A stretch of DNA of 64,000 nucleotides from Brevibacillus sp. (GTDB taxonomy: Bacteria > Bacillota > Bacilli > Brevibacillales > Brevibacillaceae), in contig JACDOF010000003.1 in NCBI GenBank assembly GCA_017656235.1, positions 1 to 64,000 on the forward strand. Direction: 5' to 3'. Positions 7,590 through 16,679 of this stretch are shown piece after piece. Within the stretch, counting starts at the first letter, position 1; each line of letters opens with the position of its first letter. The position numbers and the translations under genes are program-made. Below the pieces are notes generated by a model. The model did not search any database. It worked only from the letters and a program-made list of their open reading frames with translations, and was not told where the DNA came from.

Positions 7590-7688
7590 CTCGTTTCCTG
7601 GTTTGATGCTGGCGGCACTTGCCCGTGCAAAGCAGTGCCGGCTTTTTCATGTAGTATAGCGTGTCCTGCAGATTGGCTGCAAATTTTT

Positions 7689-7717
7689 TTGTCTGTGCCT
7701 TTATCCTTTTGTACAAT
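7689..7717 (+). promoter_or_regulatory. Promoter of the rnhA-queG unit
   Basis: -35 TTGTCT at 7689-7694, a 17-bp spacer and -10 TACAAT at 7712-7717, placed 15-36 bp before the rnhA start candidates. Confidence 0.65.
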
Positions 7718-7752
7718 AAGGGAAGGGAAGAATGAGAAAGCGGGGGCTCGCG

Positions 7753-8187
7753 ATGAAAGAAGTGACGATCTACACGGACGGTGCCTGTTCCGGCAATCCG
7801 GGACGGGGCGGTTGGGGCGCTGTCCTGTTTTACGGAGATCACAAGAAGGAGCTGTCCGGCTCTGCCGAACAGACGACCAACAACCGGATGGAACTGCAGG
7901 CGGCCATTGAGGCGCTCTCTGCGTTAAAAGAGCCATGCAAGGTGACACTATACAGCGACAGTGCGTACCTGGTCAATTGCTTTCAGCAGGGGTGGTATAA
8001 AGGCTGGATCAGGAACGGATGGAAAAACAGCAGAAACCAGCCGGTTGAAAATCAGGATCTGTGGAAAGAACTGCTGCGGTTGATGGAGATTCACCAGGTA
8101 GAGTACATCAAAGTAAAAGGTCATGCCGACAACGAATGGAACAATCGCTGTGACGAGCTGGCCACGGGGGCGATCAGGCAAACGTGA
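7753..8187 (+). CDS. rnhA: Ribonuclease HI
   Basis: A 144-residue type 1 RNase H that cleaves RNA in RNA-DNA hybrids. With ATG 7753 as residue 1, the catalytic set is D9 (IYTDGACSGNPG), E47 (NNRMELQA), D69 (LYSDSAYL) and D134, with the flexible-loop H124 in VKGHADN. A basic handle with W84, W90 and nearby K/R residues is present. ATG 7732, with purine-rich AAGGGAAGG before it, would add seven residues and remains possible. The stop overlaps the queG start (GTGA). Confidence 0.95.
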   Translation: MKEVTIYTDGACSGNPGRGGWGAVLFYGDHKKELSGSAEQTTNNRMELQAAIEALSALKEPCKVTLYSDSAYLVNCFQQGWYKGWIRNGWKNSRNQPVENQDLWKELLRLMEIHQVEYIKVKGHADNEWNNRCDELATGAIRQT

Positions 8188-9344
8188 CGACATCCGCCTA
8201 TTGGGAACAGACCAAGGAAGCGATCACCCAATACGCCAAGCAGATCGGGATCGACAAAATCGGGTTTGCTTCTGCCGATCCATTTGTGGAATTGAAACAA
8301 AGGTTGGTGGAACATCGTCAAAAAGGATACGAGTCTGGTTTTGAAGAGCCTGATCTGGACAAGCGAACCGACCCGGAGTTAAGCCTGAGCGGCGCAAAGT
8401 CGCTGATTGCCATCGCCATCGCATACCCCTCCAGGATGGAGAACCCGCCCAAGTCGCAGCCGGGAGCGTACCGCGGCATTCTCAGCCGATCGGCGTGGGG
8501 TACCGACTACCACCATGTGCTGCGTGAGAAGCTGGACAAACTGGCGCAGTTTATTCGCCAACTGGAGCCGGGGGCGGCGATTGAGTCGATGGTTGATACG
8601 GGGGCACTCTCCGACAGGGCCGTAGCCGAACGCGCCGGGCTTGGTTGGGTTGGGAAAAATTGTGCGCTCATTACGCCGGAGTTCGGCTCCTGGGTGTTTC
8701 TGGGCGAACTGTTGACCAATCTGCCGCTTCCTCCCGACAAACCGGTGGAAGAAGGATGTGGCGACTGCACCATTTGCATCGATGCCTGCCCGACGGGAGC
8801 ATTGGTGCAGGGAGGGCAGCTAAATGCCCAAAAGTGCATCGCCTATCTTACTCAGGTAAAAGGGTTTATCCCTGACGAATACCGGGCGAAGATCGGGAAC
8901 CGGTTGTACGGCTGCGATACCTGTCAAACGGTTTGTCCCAAAAACAGGGGACGTCATTTCAGTCATCAAACGGCCTTTCAGCCAGACCCGGAAGCAGCCA
9001 AGCCGCTGTTAAAACCGATTCTTGCGATGAGCAACAAGCAGTTTCAGCAGACCTTCGGCCACACGTCCGCTGCCTGGAGGGGGAAAAAGCCGATTCAGCG
9101 GAATGCGATACTGGCGCTGGCCCATTTCAAAGACAAGTCGGCAGTGCCGGAACTGATCCGGCTGCTTGTTAACGATCCGCGTCCGGTGATCCGGGGCACA
9201 GCCGCCTGGGCACTCGGCAAAATCGGCGGCACCGAGGCCCGGCAGGCACTGCTGGAGGCCAGGCAGAACGAAGAATCTGCAGAAGTGCTGCAAGAGATTG
9301 ACAAGGGATTGGAGCTCATCAAGGAACAGGTGTCTGCCGGTTAA
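8184..9344 (+). CDS. queG: Epoxyqueuosine reductase
   Basis: A 386-residue cobalamin- and iron-sulfur-dependent enzyme that makes queuosine from epoxyqueuosine at tRNA position 34. The substrate domain contains VDTGALSDRAVAERAGLGWVG at about 137-157, with Asp138 the likely general acid. Two ferredoxin-like cluster motifs follow: C192, C195, C198, C202 and C244, C247, C251. A HEAT-repeat region (about 290-375) is typical of the long Gram-positive form. GTG 8184 overlaps the rnhA stop. QueG beside trmL and prkA matches the B. subtilis yhbA neighbourhood. Confidence 0.95.
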   Translation: MTTSAYWEQTKEAITQYAKQIGIDKIGFASADPFVELKQRLVEHRQKGYESGFEEPDLDKRTDPELSLSGAKSLIAIAIAYPSRMENPPKSQPGAYRGILSRSAWGTDYHHVLREKLDKLAQFIRQLEPGAAIESMVDTGALSDRAVAERAGLGWVGKNCALITPEFGSWVFLGELLTNLPLPPDKPVEEGCGDCTICIDACPTGALVQGGQLNAQKCIAYLTQVKGFIPDEYRAKIGNRLYGCDTCQTVCPKNRGRHFSHQTAFQPDPEAAKPLLKPILAMSNKQFQQTFGHTSAAWRGKKPIQRNAILALAHFKDKSAVPELIRLLVNDPRPVIRGTAAWALGKIGGTEARQALLEARQNEESAEVLQEIDKGLELIKEQVSAG

Positions 9345-9375
9345 CGGGTTTATTCTATCCAAGGGGGAGAAGCGC

Positions 9376-9915
9376 ATGGCAGGTTGCGTAGGTTATCGTG
9401 TGATGGAGTCGCCGATTGGTTCGTTGTTGATCGCTTCTACGGAAAAGGGAGTCTGCCTGATTGAATTCGGTGCCGGTGAGACGGCCATGTTCTCGCTGGG
9501 GAAATGGTGCCGACGCTGGCGCTTTGAGGTGAAGGCGGATGCCAACGCCGACCTGAACCGGCAGGCGATCAGGCAGTTGGAGCAGTACTTTTCCGGCACC
9601 AGACAAGCCTTTGAACTGCCTCTCGATCTTTACGGGACGCCTTTTCAAAAGAAAGTCTGGTTGGAACTGCTGAAAATCCCCTACGGAGAGGTTCGCACGT
9701 ACAAGGATATTGCCCTGGCCATCGGAGCGGCGCGCGCGGTACGGGCGGTTGGTGGAGCCAACAACCAGAATCCCGTCCCCATCGTGATTCCCTGCCATCG
9801 GGTGATCGGCTCCAATGGTGCATTGGTGGGATACGGCGGCGGCTTGTCCATCAAAGAAGCACTGTTGCGCTTGGAGGGATGCCTGCCGTCCAAGGACGCG
9901 GCAGCAGGAGCATAA
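9376..9915 (+). CDS. ogt: Methylated-DNA--protein-cysteine S-methyltransferase
   Basis: A 179-residue suicide repair protein that takes the alkyl group from O6-alkylguanine onto its own cysteine. The active site is IPCHRVIG with Cys140. The helix-turn-helix YGEVRTYKDIA and arginine-finger region RAVRAVGGANNQNP are intact, and VGYGGGL closes the pocket. ATG 9376 has GGGGGAGAAG 4-6 bp upstream; an upstream in-frame ATG at 9298 lies inside queG. It is probably cotranscribed with queG, 31 bp away. Confidence 0.95.
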   Translation: MAGCVGYRVMESPIGSLLIASTEKGVCLIEFGAGETAMFSLGKWCRRWRFEVKADANADLNRQAIRQLEQYFSGTRQAFELPLDLYGTPFQKKVWLELLKIPYGEVRTYKDIALAIGAARAVRAVGGANNQNPVPIVIPCHRVIGSNGALVGYGGGLSIKEALLRLEGCLPSKDAAAGA

Positions 9916-10023
9916 GGATTCCGCCAGGCGTTAACGCCTGAGGAGAGACCCAGACTGGTTCTTGGGATCGATGCGCTGCGCTTTTCGTCTGCTGCTATCC
10001 GGTTTCATATAGTGGGAAAACGT

Positions 10024-10052
10024 ACCCCGAAGGTTTCTGCTTCGGGGTTATT
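10024..10052 (+). terminator. Terminator after ogt
   Basis: ACCCCGAAG pairs with CTTCGGGGT around the loop GTTTCTG, followed by TATTTCATTT. A further small palindrome AGGCGTTAACGCCT lies at 9931-9944. Confidence 0.75.
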
Positions 10053-10126
10053 TCATTTGGCATGGCGAATGGCCGACCTCCAGCAGCGCATATACATGAA
10101 GAAAACGCAGGCGGCGGAGGTGGAAC

Positions 10127-11143
10127 GTGAGCAGCACAATCATGGATCGGCTTCAAGCGTATTTACACGACGTGAATCGGGTGTGGGTGGATGGAAGAAG
10201 CGAGCGCTTGTACGGGTATTATGGTGAATCGGAGGTGTGGGGAAAGGCACAAAAGCGGTGGCAGCGTGTGCGTGAGAAAGAACAGAGACGCAAAACGATA
10301 CCGTTTGCCAGCAAACTGCGGGCGACTCCGCTTTGTTATGCGACGATCGGGGAGGATTTGGCCGAAGTGGTGCTGTCGCTCTCCCAGCAGCTCTACTACA
10401 AACAGGAGAACGTTCCCTATGTACAAGAGTGTTTGCGGGTGGAACGGGTCAGAATGAGGCGGGACGACGACAACCTTTGGCTGTTTCTGGAGCCGTGGGG
10501 TACGTTTTTTCCGGATCGCCCTTCCTATGACACGGAAGAGTACAGGCAGAATGGCCGCGGGCAGGCAGAGCAGTCAGAATCGCTGCCCGCTCCATCTGAC
10601 AGCAGGCAGGATGAACCTGCAGCAAAAGAGGTTGTCGTTCGGGGCGGCTACAATCGGGCAAAGGCGGTGGCCTACGCAGAGACGTACTGGAACAGCTATA
10701 ACCCAGCATATCTGCGTTTCGAGGTGGACTGCACCAACTTCGTCTCACAGTGTCTGCATGCGGGCGGAATTCCGATGCTGTATGCCAACAGCAGAAGCAG
10801 GGGATGGTGGTATCGGGGAGGAGCACGCCCCAGTTGGAGTTTTAGCTGGGCTGTCGCCCACAGTCTGTATTTGCTGCTCCGGTCGGGCAAAGCGCCATTT
10901 TATGCGCGTCAGGTTGCTTCTCCGGACCAACTGGAGATTGGCGACGTGATTTGTTACGATTTTGACGGAGACGGCCGCTGGCAGCACAACACGATTGTCG
11001 TCGCCAAGGACGCGGCGGGGATGCCGCTGGTCAACGCCCATACGACCGATAGTCGGCAGCGGTATTGGGAATACCGGGACTCTACCGCCTATACGCCGAA
11101 CATCCGGTACGGTTTCTTTCACATACGGGGGGCAGCGGAGTGA
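10127..11143 (+). CDS. Amidase_6-domain protein (YhbB-like)
   Basis: A 338-residue protein whose C-terminal half (about residues 175-335) is a putative amidase domain. The catalytic Cys is in [16 protein letters not shown] and the catalytic His most likely in [24 protein letters not shown] precedes it. The N-terminal 150 residues are charged and unassigned. No signal peptide is visible. Relatives such as YhbB occur in spore formers near queG and prkA, but their substrate is not established. GTG 10127 is preceded by GGAGGTGG at 5 bp. Confidence 0.82.
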   Translation: MSSTIMDRLQAYLHDVNRVWVDGRSERLYGYYGESEVWGKAQKRWQRVREKEQRRKTIPFASKLRATPLCYATIGEDLAEVVLSLSQQLYYKQENVPYVQECLRVERVRMRRDDDNLWLFLEPWGTFFPDRPSYDTEEYRQNGRGQAEQSESLPAPSDSRQDEPAAKEVVVRGGYNRAKAVAYAETYWNSYNPAYLRFEVDCTNFVSQCLHAGGIPMLYANSRSRGWWYRGGARPSWSFSWAVAHSLYLLLRSGKAPFYARQVASPDQLEIGDVICYDFDGDGRWQHNTIVVAKDAAGMPLVNAHTTDSRQRYWEYRDSTAYTPNIRYGFFHIRGAAE

Positions 11144-11193
11144 AGAGGAACATGGCTGCTTCTCCCTATCCAGACACCCTTTGTCTACACGAT

Positions 11194-11217
11194 GGCCCGG
11201 AGCTTCGCTCCGGGTTT
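11194..11217 (+). terminator. Terminator after the amidase_6 gene
   Basis: CCCGGAGC and GCTCCGGG flank a TTC loop, with TTTTCC after them. It separates this gene from trmL, which has its own -10 box TATAAT at 11260-11265. Confidence 0.8.
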
Positions 11218-11297
11218 TCCTCATTCATTCGCGGGCTCGCAATCGGAGCGGCTTGCTTGTATAATGAACAATTGAGTACGCTTGAGGTGACATGGAC

Positions 11298-11768
11298 ATG
11301 CCGTTACATATCGTTTTGCACGAACCACAGATTCCAGCCAATACGGGCAATATTGCCCGCACTTGCGCCGCAACCGGTACGCACCTCCACCTGATCCACC
11401 CGCTCGGCTTCTCTACCGAGGACCGCTACCTGAAGCGAGCCGGACTTGACTACTGGCACGCGGTCAACATCTTCCATTATGACAACTTTGAGCAGTTTGC
11501 CGAGCGGCATGGACAAGGTCCGGGACGATTTTACTTTGTGGAGACCTGGGGGACGACACGCTATACCGATGTTTCTTATCAGGATGGAGACTACATCATT
11601 CTGGGCAAGGAGACGGACGGGCTTCCGCCTGAGCTGGTGGAGCGGTATCCGGAGCAGATCATCCGGCTGCCGATGAGCGATGCGACCCGTTCCATCAACT
11701 TGTCCAACTGTGCCGCAATCGTTGTATACGAGGCCCTTCGCCAGCTTGGGTTTCCCGGCATGGCGTAA
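11298..11768 (+). CDS. trmL: tRNA (cytidine(34)-2'-O)-methyltransferase
   Basis: A 156-residue single-domain SPOUT enzyme that methylates the ribose of position 34 in tRNA-Leu isoacceptors. The motifs are NTGNIARTCAATG near the N-terminus, FYFVETWGTTRY, ILGKETDGLPPEL and the knotted C-terminal MSDATRSINLSNCAAIVVYEALRQ. The second ATG at 11298 lies 8 bp from GAGGTG and is preferred to ATG 11292, which is only 2 bp away. The window also carries one of its probable substrates, tRNA-Leu(CAA). Confidence 0.93.
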   Translation: MPLHIVLHEPQIPANTGNIARTCAATGTHLHLIHPLGFSTEDRYLKRAGLDYWHAVNIFHYDNFEQFAERHGQGPGRFYFVETWGTTRYTDVSYQDGDYIILGKETDGLPPELVERYPEQIIRLPMSDATRSINLSNCAAIVVYEALRQLGFPGMA

Positions 11769-11847
11769 AGGGAAAAAGGCGGTGGAAGGAAGGCCCTCCC
11801 CAACGGGAAAAAACAATGATGGCCGCTGCAAGATGGAGGGGCAGGCA

Positions 11848-12609
11848 GTGCTTATGGCGGATAAAAAAGAAGGGACGGTGCAGAGGATGGGGCGAAGCAC
11901 GATTTTGTTTGATCTGGACGGAACGCTTCTGGAGATGAAGACCGAACCGTTTGTACACAATTACATGAAAGAACTGGGCAGTTACCTGCGTGACCGCCAT
12001 GATGTACAAAAACTGCTTGCGCTGATCTGGGATGCGACCAAAGCGATGATCGCAAGCAATGAACCCCATAAAACAAATGAACAGGTGTTTACCGAGTATT
12101 TTTTGCGGGAATCGGGTCTTAGCAAAGAAGAAATCTGGCCGCAGTTCGTTGCATTTTACCGTGAAGTTTTTCCTAACCTTTCCCATTTAACCAACCCATC
12201 TCCGTGGGCCAAACGGATTGTCGAGGAAGCGAAACGACAGGGCTTCCGCATGGCAGTGGCCACCAATCCCGTTTTTCCGCGCGATGCCATTTACTGCCGA
12301 CTGGCCTGGATTGACCTTACTCCAGATGATTTCGACCTGGTTACGGTTTACGAAGAGTCCCACCATACCAAACCCAACCCGGCATACTACGAGGAAGTGT
12401 GCAGCCGATTGGGGGTTAAAGCGTCTGACTGCATCATGGTGGGCAACCACATGCAGGAAGATATGATTGCCGGACAGTTGGGCATGAAAACGTTTCTGGT
12501 GACCAACTACCTGGAAGATCGCGGCCAGCCGGTCTATCCGGTAGATCAGCGGGGAACGATCGAAGAACTGTATTGGGCCATCGCGAAGCGAACCGGTGTT
12601 TTTGCTTAA
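11848..12609 (+). CDS. HAD-superfamily hydrolase
   Basis: A phosphatase-like protein of about 253 residues. Motif I is LFDLDGTLLEM, motif II is MAVATNP, motif III the Lys of SHHTKPNP and motif IV MVGNHMQEDM, in which the usual GD is replaced by GN. A helical cap (about residues 30-110) fits subfamily IA. The start is uncertain: GTG 11848 has GGAGGGG 6 bp upstream, and ATG 11854 and ATG 11887 are alternatives. Substrate unknown. Confidence 0.82.
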   Translation: MLMADKKEGTVQRMGRSTILFDLDGTLLEMKTEPFVHNYMKELGSYLRDRHDVQKLLALIWDATKAMIASNEPHKTNEQVFTEYFLRESGLSKEEIWPQFVAFYREVFPNLSHLTNPSPWAKRIVEEAKRQGFRMAVATNPVFPRDAIYCRLAWIDLTPDDFDLVTVYEESHHTKPNPAYYEEVCSRLGVKASDCIMVGNHMQEDMIAGQLGMKTFLVTNYLEDRGQPVYPVDQRGTIEELYWAIAKRTGVFA

Positions 12610-12667
12610 ACGGCATAAGCTGCCGGATTGATCCTTACGTGAAAAGAAATCTTCTTTGATGGAATGG

Positions 12668-12716
12668 AAAACCGGGCATGTGCCGCCATGCTGAAGCGGC
12701 AGCTGCCCGGTTTTTT
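12668..12716 (+). terminator. Terminator after the HAD gene
   Basis: AAAACCGGGCA pairs with TGCCCGGTTTT, with an inner GTGCCGC/GCGGCA stem, followed by a T6 run. Confidence 0.9.
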
Positions 12717-12796
12717 ATCTGGGAGTTTTCACTTTTTTTACTCTGGTCGGCCAACAAATCATCAGGCCGCAGTCAGCAAACGAATGAGGAAAGGAA

Positions 12797-12817
12797 AAGG
12801 TCACGCATTGTGACCAC
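12797..12817 (-). terminator. Terminator of the 30-residue peptide gene
   Basis: On the minus strand GGTCAC-AATGC-GTGACC is followed by TTTTCCTTTCCT, 11 bp after the stop codon of the small gene at 12828. Confidence 0.7.
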
Positions 12818-12827
12818 TCCCTCTCGC

Positions 12828-12920
12828 TTACAGGTTCCAGGTTTTGTCCTCGTTGTATCCTGCGGTGAGAATGGCCCAAAGGAATGCGCCAAAAACGAAC
12901 GCAACGAGAAATGTACCCAT
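12828..12920 (-). CDS. 30-residue single-pass membrane peptide
   Basis: A complete small gene in an otherwise empty gap. ATG 12920 is preceded by AAAGGAGCG with 6-7 bp spacing, and a terminator follows. The product begins MGTFLVAFVFGAFLWA, a single hydrophobic helix of about 20 residues, and ends with the polar tail YNEDKTWNL. It resembles the small membrane peptides common in spore formers, but I cannot name a family. Its place beside the sporulation pair prkA-yhbH hints at a developmental role (inference only). Confidence 0.65.
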   Translation of the reverse strand: MGTFLVAFVFGAFLWAILTAGYNEDKTWNL

Positions 12921-13096
12921 GCGGACCGCTCCTTTCGAACCTGAATTCACTCCCATTATAGCGTAGCCTGCCCTTTTTGCAAACAACTACACCCTCTCCA
13001 TTTATGACAGTTTAAAGGCGCAACAAGTCTTGCCTGCTGGCATAATCATAAGAAAGGCATTCCCCGGCTGCATCGCATCCGGAGGCGTTTTTGACG

Positions 13097-13124
13097 CATG
13101 GCAGGTAGGCGGAGGACATATAAA
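13097..13124 (+). promoter_or_regulatory. Possible sporulation-sigma promoter of prkA
   Basis: A GCATG-like -35 word and CATATAAAT about 16 bp downstream resemble promoters read by sigma-E or sigma-G. In B. subtilis prkA and yhbH are expressed in the mother cell. The match is loose and read by eye. Confidence 0.3.
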
Positions 13125-13177
13125 TAGCAGTACACGAGAGAGGGATCAGAGGGGCGGAACTGAGAGGAGTGAATAGC

Positions 13178-15076
13178 ATGGACATCTTGAAGCGCATCGC
13201 CGAACACCGGGCCCGTGAGGAGAAATTAGCGTGGAGAGGCACGTTTGCCGAATATCTGGAACTGGTACGCAAAAACCCCCATATTGCTCAAACTGCACAT
13301 TCCCGTGTATACAACATGATCAGAAGCGCGGGAATGGAAGAAAACGAGGATGGAACCCGGTCGTATCGTTTCTTTTCACGGGAAATCTACGGTCTGGACC
13401 GGGCGATCGAACGTCTGGTGGAGGAATATTTTCATTCAGCGGCTCGCCGGCTCGATGTGCGCAAGCGCATCCTGCTGTTGATGGGACCGGTCAGCGGCGG
13501 TAAATCGACGATTGTGACGCTGCTGAAGCGGGGGTTGGAAGAGTATACACGGACCGATGAGGGAGCCGTGTATGCGCTCGACGGCTGTCCCATGCACGAA
13601 GAGCCACTTCATCTGATTCCGCGCGAACTGCGCCCGGAGATTGAGGCGGAACTGGGTGTCAAGATCGAAGGGGAGCTGACACCATACAACCGGATGCGGT
13701 TGGAGACGGAGTTCGGCGGACGGATTGAAGATTTTCCAGTGCGCCGGATTCTCTTTTCGGAAGCAGACAGGGTGGGCATCGGTACATTTAGTCCCTCTGA
13801 TCCCAAATCGCAGGATATTGCTGACTTGACCGGCAGCATCGATTTCTCTACAGTGACCAAATACGGTTCTGAATCAGACCCGCGAGCGTACCGCTTTGAC
13901 GGTGAGTTGAACAAGGCGAACCGTGGCTTGATGGAGTTTCAGGAGATGTTGAAGTGTGACGAGAAGTTTCTGTGGCACCTGCTATCCCTGACCCAGGAAG
14001 GCAACTTCAAGGCGGGAAGATTCGCGTTGATCTCTGCTGACGAACTGATTGTCGCGCATACCAACGAAGCGGAATACAAAGCATTTATTGCCAACAAGAA
14101 AAACGAAGCGCTGCAGTCGCGGATTATCGTGATGCCGATCCCGTACAATCTGCGGGTCAGGGATGAAGAAAAAATTTACGCCAAACTGATCAAGCAGTCT
14201 GATTTGGGCCATGTCCATATCGCCCCCCATGCGCTGCGTGCCGCTGCCATCTTTTCTATTTTGACTCGTCTGAAAGAGTCGAAAAAACAAGGAGCCGACC
14301 TGCTCAAAAAAATGCGCCTTTACAACGGGGAAGCGGTGGAAGGCTTCAAGGAGGCCGACCTGGAAGAACTGCGCAACGAACATCCAGACGAGGGGATGTC
14401 GGGCATTGACCCGCGCTATGTGATCAACCGCATTTCCAGTGCGCTGATTCGGCGCGATACGGAGTGCATCAATGCGCTGGATATTTTGCGGGCACTAAAA
14501 GACGGACTGGATCAACACCCGTCTATTACCAAGGAGCAGCGGGAACGTTATCTCAACTTCATATCGGTCGCTCGCAAGGAGTACGATGAACTGGCCAAAA
14601 AAGAGGTGCAAAAGGCGTTTGTCTACAGTTACGAAGAATCGGCCAAGACGATGATGGACAATTACCTGGACAACGTGGAAGCATACTGCAACATGAACCG
14701 GCTGCGCGATCCGGTCACCGGGGAAGAGATGGACCCGGATGAACGGCTGATGCGTTCGATTGAAGAACAGATCGGTATCTCCGAAAACGCCAAGCGAGCG
14801 TTCCGCGAAGAAATCCTGATCCGTATCTCCGCCTACGCTCGCAAAGGGAAGCGATTTGATTACCATATGCACGACCGCCTGCGCGAAGCGATCGAGAAGA
14901 AACTGTTTGCCGACTTAAAAGACGTGGTCAAGATTACCACGTCGACCAAGACACCCGATGAGCATCAACTGAAAAAGATAAACGAGGTAACCAAGCGACT
15001 GATTGAAGAGCACGGCTACTGCCCGATTTGCGCAAATGAACTCCTTCGTTACGTAGGCAGTCTCTTGAACAGATAA
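13178..15076 (+). CDS. prkA: PrkA family serine protein kinase/AAA protein
   Basis: A 632-residue protein with an N-terminal AAA-like module and a C-terminal PrkA kinase-like domain, known in B. subtilis to act early in sporulation. Walker A GPVSGGKST is at residues 103-111. The long central block and the C-terminal Cys-containing HGYCPICANELLRYVGS are typical of the family. ATG 13178 is chosen because AGAGGAG lies 8 bp upstream; GTG 13169 overlaps it. A possible sporulation-type promoter is seen near 13097-13124. It is followed by yhbH, as in other Bacillales. Confidence 0.95.
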   Translation: MDILKRIAEHRAREEKLAWRGTFAEYLELVRKNPHIAQTAHSRVYNMIRSAGMEENEDGTRSYRFFSREIYGLDRAIERLVEEYFHSAARRLDVRKRILLLMGPVSGGKSTIVTLLKRGLEEYTRTDEGAVYALDGCPMHEEPLHLIPRELRPEIEAELGVKIEGELTPYNRMRLETEFGGRIEDFPVRRILFSEADRVGIGTFSPSDPKSQDIADLTGSIDFSTVTKYGSESDPRAYRFDGELNKANRGLMEFQEMLKCDEKFLWHLLSLTQEGNFKAGRFALISADELIVAHTNEAEYKAFIANKKNEALQSRIIVMPIPYNLRVRDEEKIYAKLIKQSDLGHVHIAPHALRAAAIFSILTRLKESKKQGADLLKKMRLYNGEAVEGFKEADLEELRNEHPDEGMSGIDPRYVINRISSALIRRDTECINALDILRALKDGLDQHPSITKEQRERYLNFISVARKEYDELAKKEVQKAFVYSYEESAKTMMDNYLDNVEAYCNMNRLRDPVTGEEMDPDERLMRSIEEQIGISENAKRAFREEILIRISAYARKGKRFDYHMHDRLREAIEKKLFADLKDVVKITTSTKTPDEHQLKKINEVTKRLIEEHGYCPICANELLRYVGSLLNR

Positions 15077-15196
15077 CGCTTCCGGCGAATGACCCGGCAG
15101 GATACTCCGTCATGGCAGAGCGCAAAGCTTCTGTTGGGGCCGCCAGGCGGAGTATCCGGGCTGGCACCATGCACCTGCGTGAGGGAGGGAGGTTTC

Positions 15197-16348
15197 ATGG
15201 ACGACGCGTCTTTTATCGTCTCAAAAGAGGACTGGTCTCTTCACCGCAAAGGACATCAGGATCAGACCCGCCACCAGGAGAAGGTGAAAGAGGCCATCAG
15301 AAAAAACCTGCCCGATCTGGTGAGTGAAGAAAGCATCATTCTGTCAAACGGTCGCGATATTGTGAAAATACCGATCCGTTCACTGGATGAATACCGCTTC
15401 CGCTTTAATTACCAGAAAGGGCAGCAGACCGGACAGGGCAAAGGCAATACCCGGATAGGCGACGTCATTGCCAAGGATGGAGATCCGGCTGGAGCAGGCA
15501 AGGGGCAGGGAGCGGGTAATCAGCCCGGCCTTGACTACTACGAAGCGGAGATTTCGGTGGAGGAATTGGAAGAGATTCTCTTTTCCGAACTGGAGCTGCC
15601 CAACCTGGAGCAAAAAGAGCGGGACGAGATTGTCGTCGAGGAAACCCGCTTTAACGACATCCGCAAAAAAGGACTGATGGGCAACATCGACAAAAAGCGC
15701 ACCCTGCTCGCGGCGATCCGCCGCAATGCGCTGGCCGGATACAAGAACCTTGAGCTTGGCATTTCCGATGATGACCTGCGCTTCAAGACCTGGGAGGAAG
15801 TGGTCAAACCGTATTCCAATGCCGTCGTCATCGCCATGATGGACACCTCTGGCTCCATGGGGATCTTCGAAAAGTACATCGCCCGCAGCTTCTTTTTCTG
15901 GATGCTGCGTTTTCTCCGCACCCGCTACGAAAAGGTGGAGATTGTCTTCATCGCCCATCACACCGAAGCCAAAGAGGTGACGGAAGAAGCCTTTTTCTCC
16001 AAAGGCGAGAGCGGAGGCACAATCTGCTCCTCGGCATATCGCAAGGCACTGGAAGTCATTGATGCGCGCTATCCGCCGCACCGCTACAATATCTATCCGT
16101 TCCACTTTTCTGACGGCGATAATTTGACCTCGGACAATGAACGCTGCGTCAAACTGGTAAAGGAATTGATGGAGCGCTGCAATATGTTTGGATACGGCGA
16201 GGTGAACCAGTATAACCGGCACAGCACGCTGATGTCTGCCTACCGCCACATTAAGGAGCCAAAGTTTATGCACTGCGTCATTCGGGAGAAGGGCGAGGTG
16301 TACAAGGCGCTGAAGACGTTTTTTGGGAAGAAGGAAGCAGCCGGATAA
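15197..16348 (+). CDS. yhbH: Sporulation protein YhbH (DUF444)
   Basis: A 383-residue DUF444 protein with a von Willebrand factor A-like domain in its C-terminal half. The metal-site motif DTSGS is at residues 216-220. The N-terminal region contains the family's glycine-rich segment (about 75-112). The protein is required for normal sporulation in B. subtilis. ATG 15197 follows GAGGGAGGGAGG by 4 bp. It is 120 bp after prkA and likely cotranscribed with it. Confidence 0.93.
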   Translation: MDDASFIVSKEDWSLHRKGHQDQTRHQEKVKEAIRKNLPDLVSEESIILSNGRDIVKIPIRSLDEYRFRFNYQKGQQTGQGKGNTRIGDVIAKDGDPAGAGKGQGAGNQPGLDYYEAEISVEELEEILFSELELPNLEQKERDEIVVEETRFNDIRKKGLMGNIDKKRTLLAAIRRNALAGYKNLELGISDDDLRFKTWEEVVKPYSNAVVIAMMDTSGSMGIFEKYIARSFFFWMLRFLRTRYEKVEIVFIAHHTEAKEVTEEAFFSKGESGGTICSSAYRKALEVIDARYPPHRYNIYPFHFSDGDNLTSDNERCVKLVKELMERCNMFGYGEVNQYNRHSTLMSAYRHIKEPKFMHCVIREKGEVYKALKTFFGKKEAAG

Positions 16349-16372
16349 GATGACAACCTGATCTTAAAATTT

Positions 16373-16405
16373 AAATCGTCGAGATTGACTCGGCGATTTT
16401 TTTTT
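16373..16405 (+). terminator. Terminator after yhbH
   Basis: AAATCGTCGAG (16373-16383) pairs with CTCGGCGATTT (16389-16399), followed by eight or more T residues. Confidence 0.92.
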
Positions 16406-16469
16406 CTTAATGAGGTATGTTTATAATGTTCTAATTAACGGTGTACAAAAACAGTTAAAGGTTATTTTC

Positions 16470-16636
16470 GGCAGTAACGGTTATATTGTAACTGCTCATC
16501 CAGTTAAATTGTAAATATTGCCAGAAGGTTTCTGGATAAATGAAAGCGAATGGAAAATTGCTAACCCGGCAAAGCCGAAACAAACCATAGTCGTTTATGA
16601 AAAAAATCGCCGGGGGTCAGTGTTTTCCCGGCGGTA
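16470..16636 (+). pseudogene. Possible decayed protein remnant
   Basis: Reading 16470-16636 in one frame gives about 55 codons with a TAA at 16512-16514. After it comes a protein-like stretch beginning ILPEGFWINESEWKIANP. No start codon or ribosome binding site is visible, and the 3' part is overlapped by the terminator of the minus-strand gene. The base composition is more AT-rich than its neighbours. I do not recognise a parent family; this may be chance. Confidence 0.25.
16599..16634 (-). terminator. Terminator of the isomerase-kinase gene
   Basis: On the minus strand CGCCGGG (16633-16627) pairs with CCCGGCG (16614-16608), followed by ATTTTTTT. Confidence 0.8.
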
Positions 16637-16679
16637 GTGGGTCAAACCGCAAGACCGGAGCCGGAGAAGAGAAAACCTC

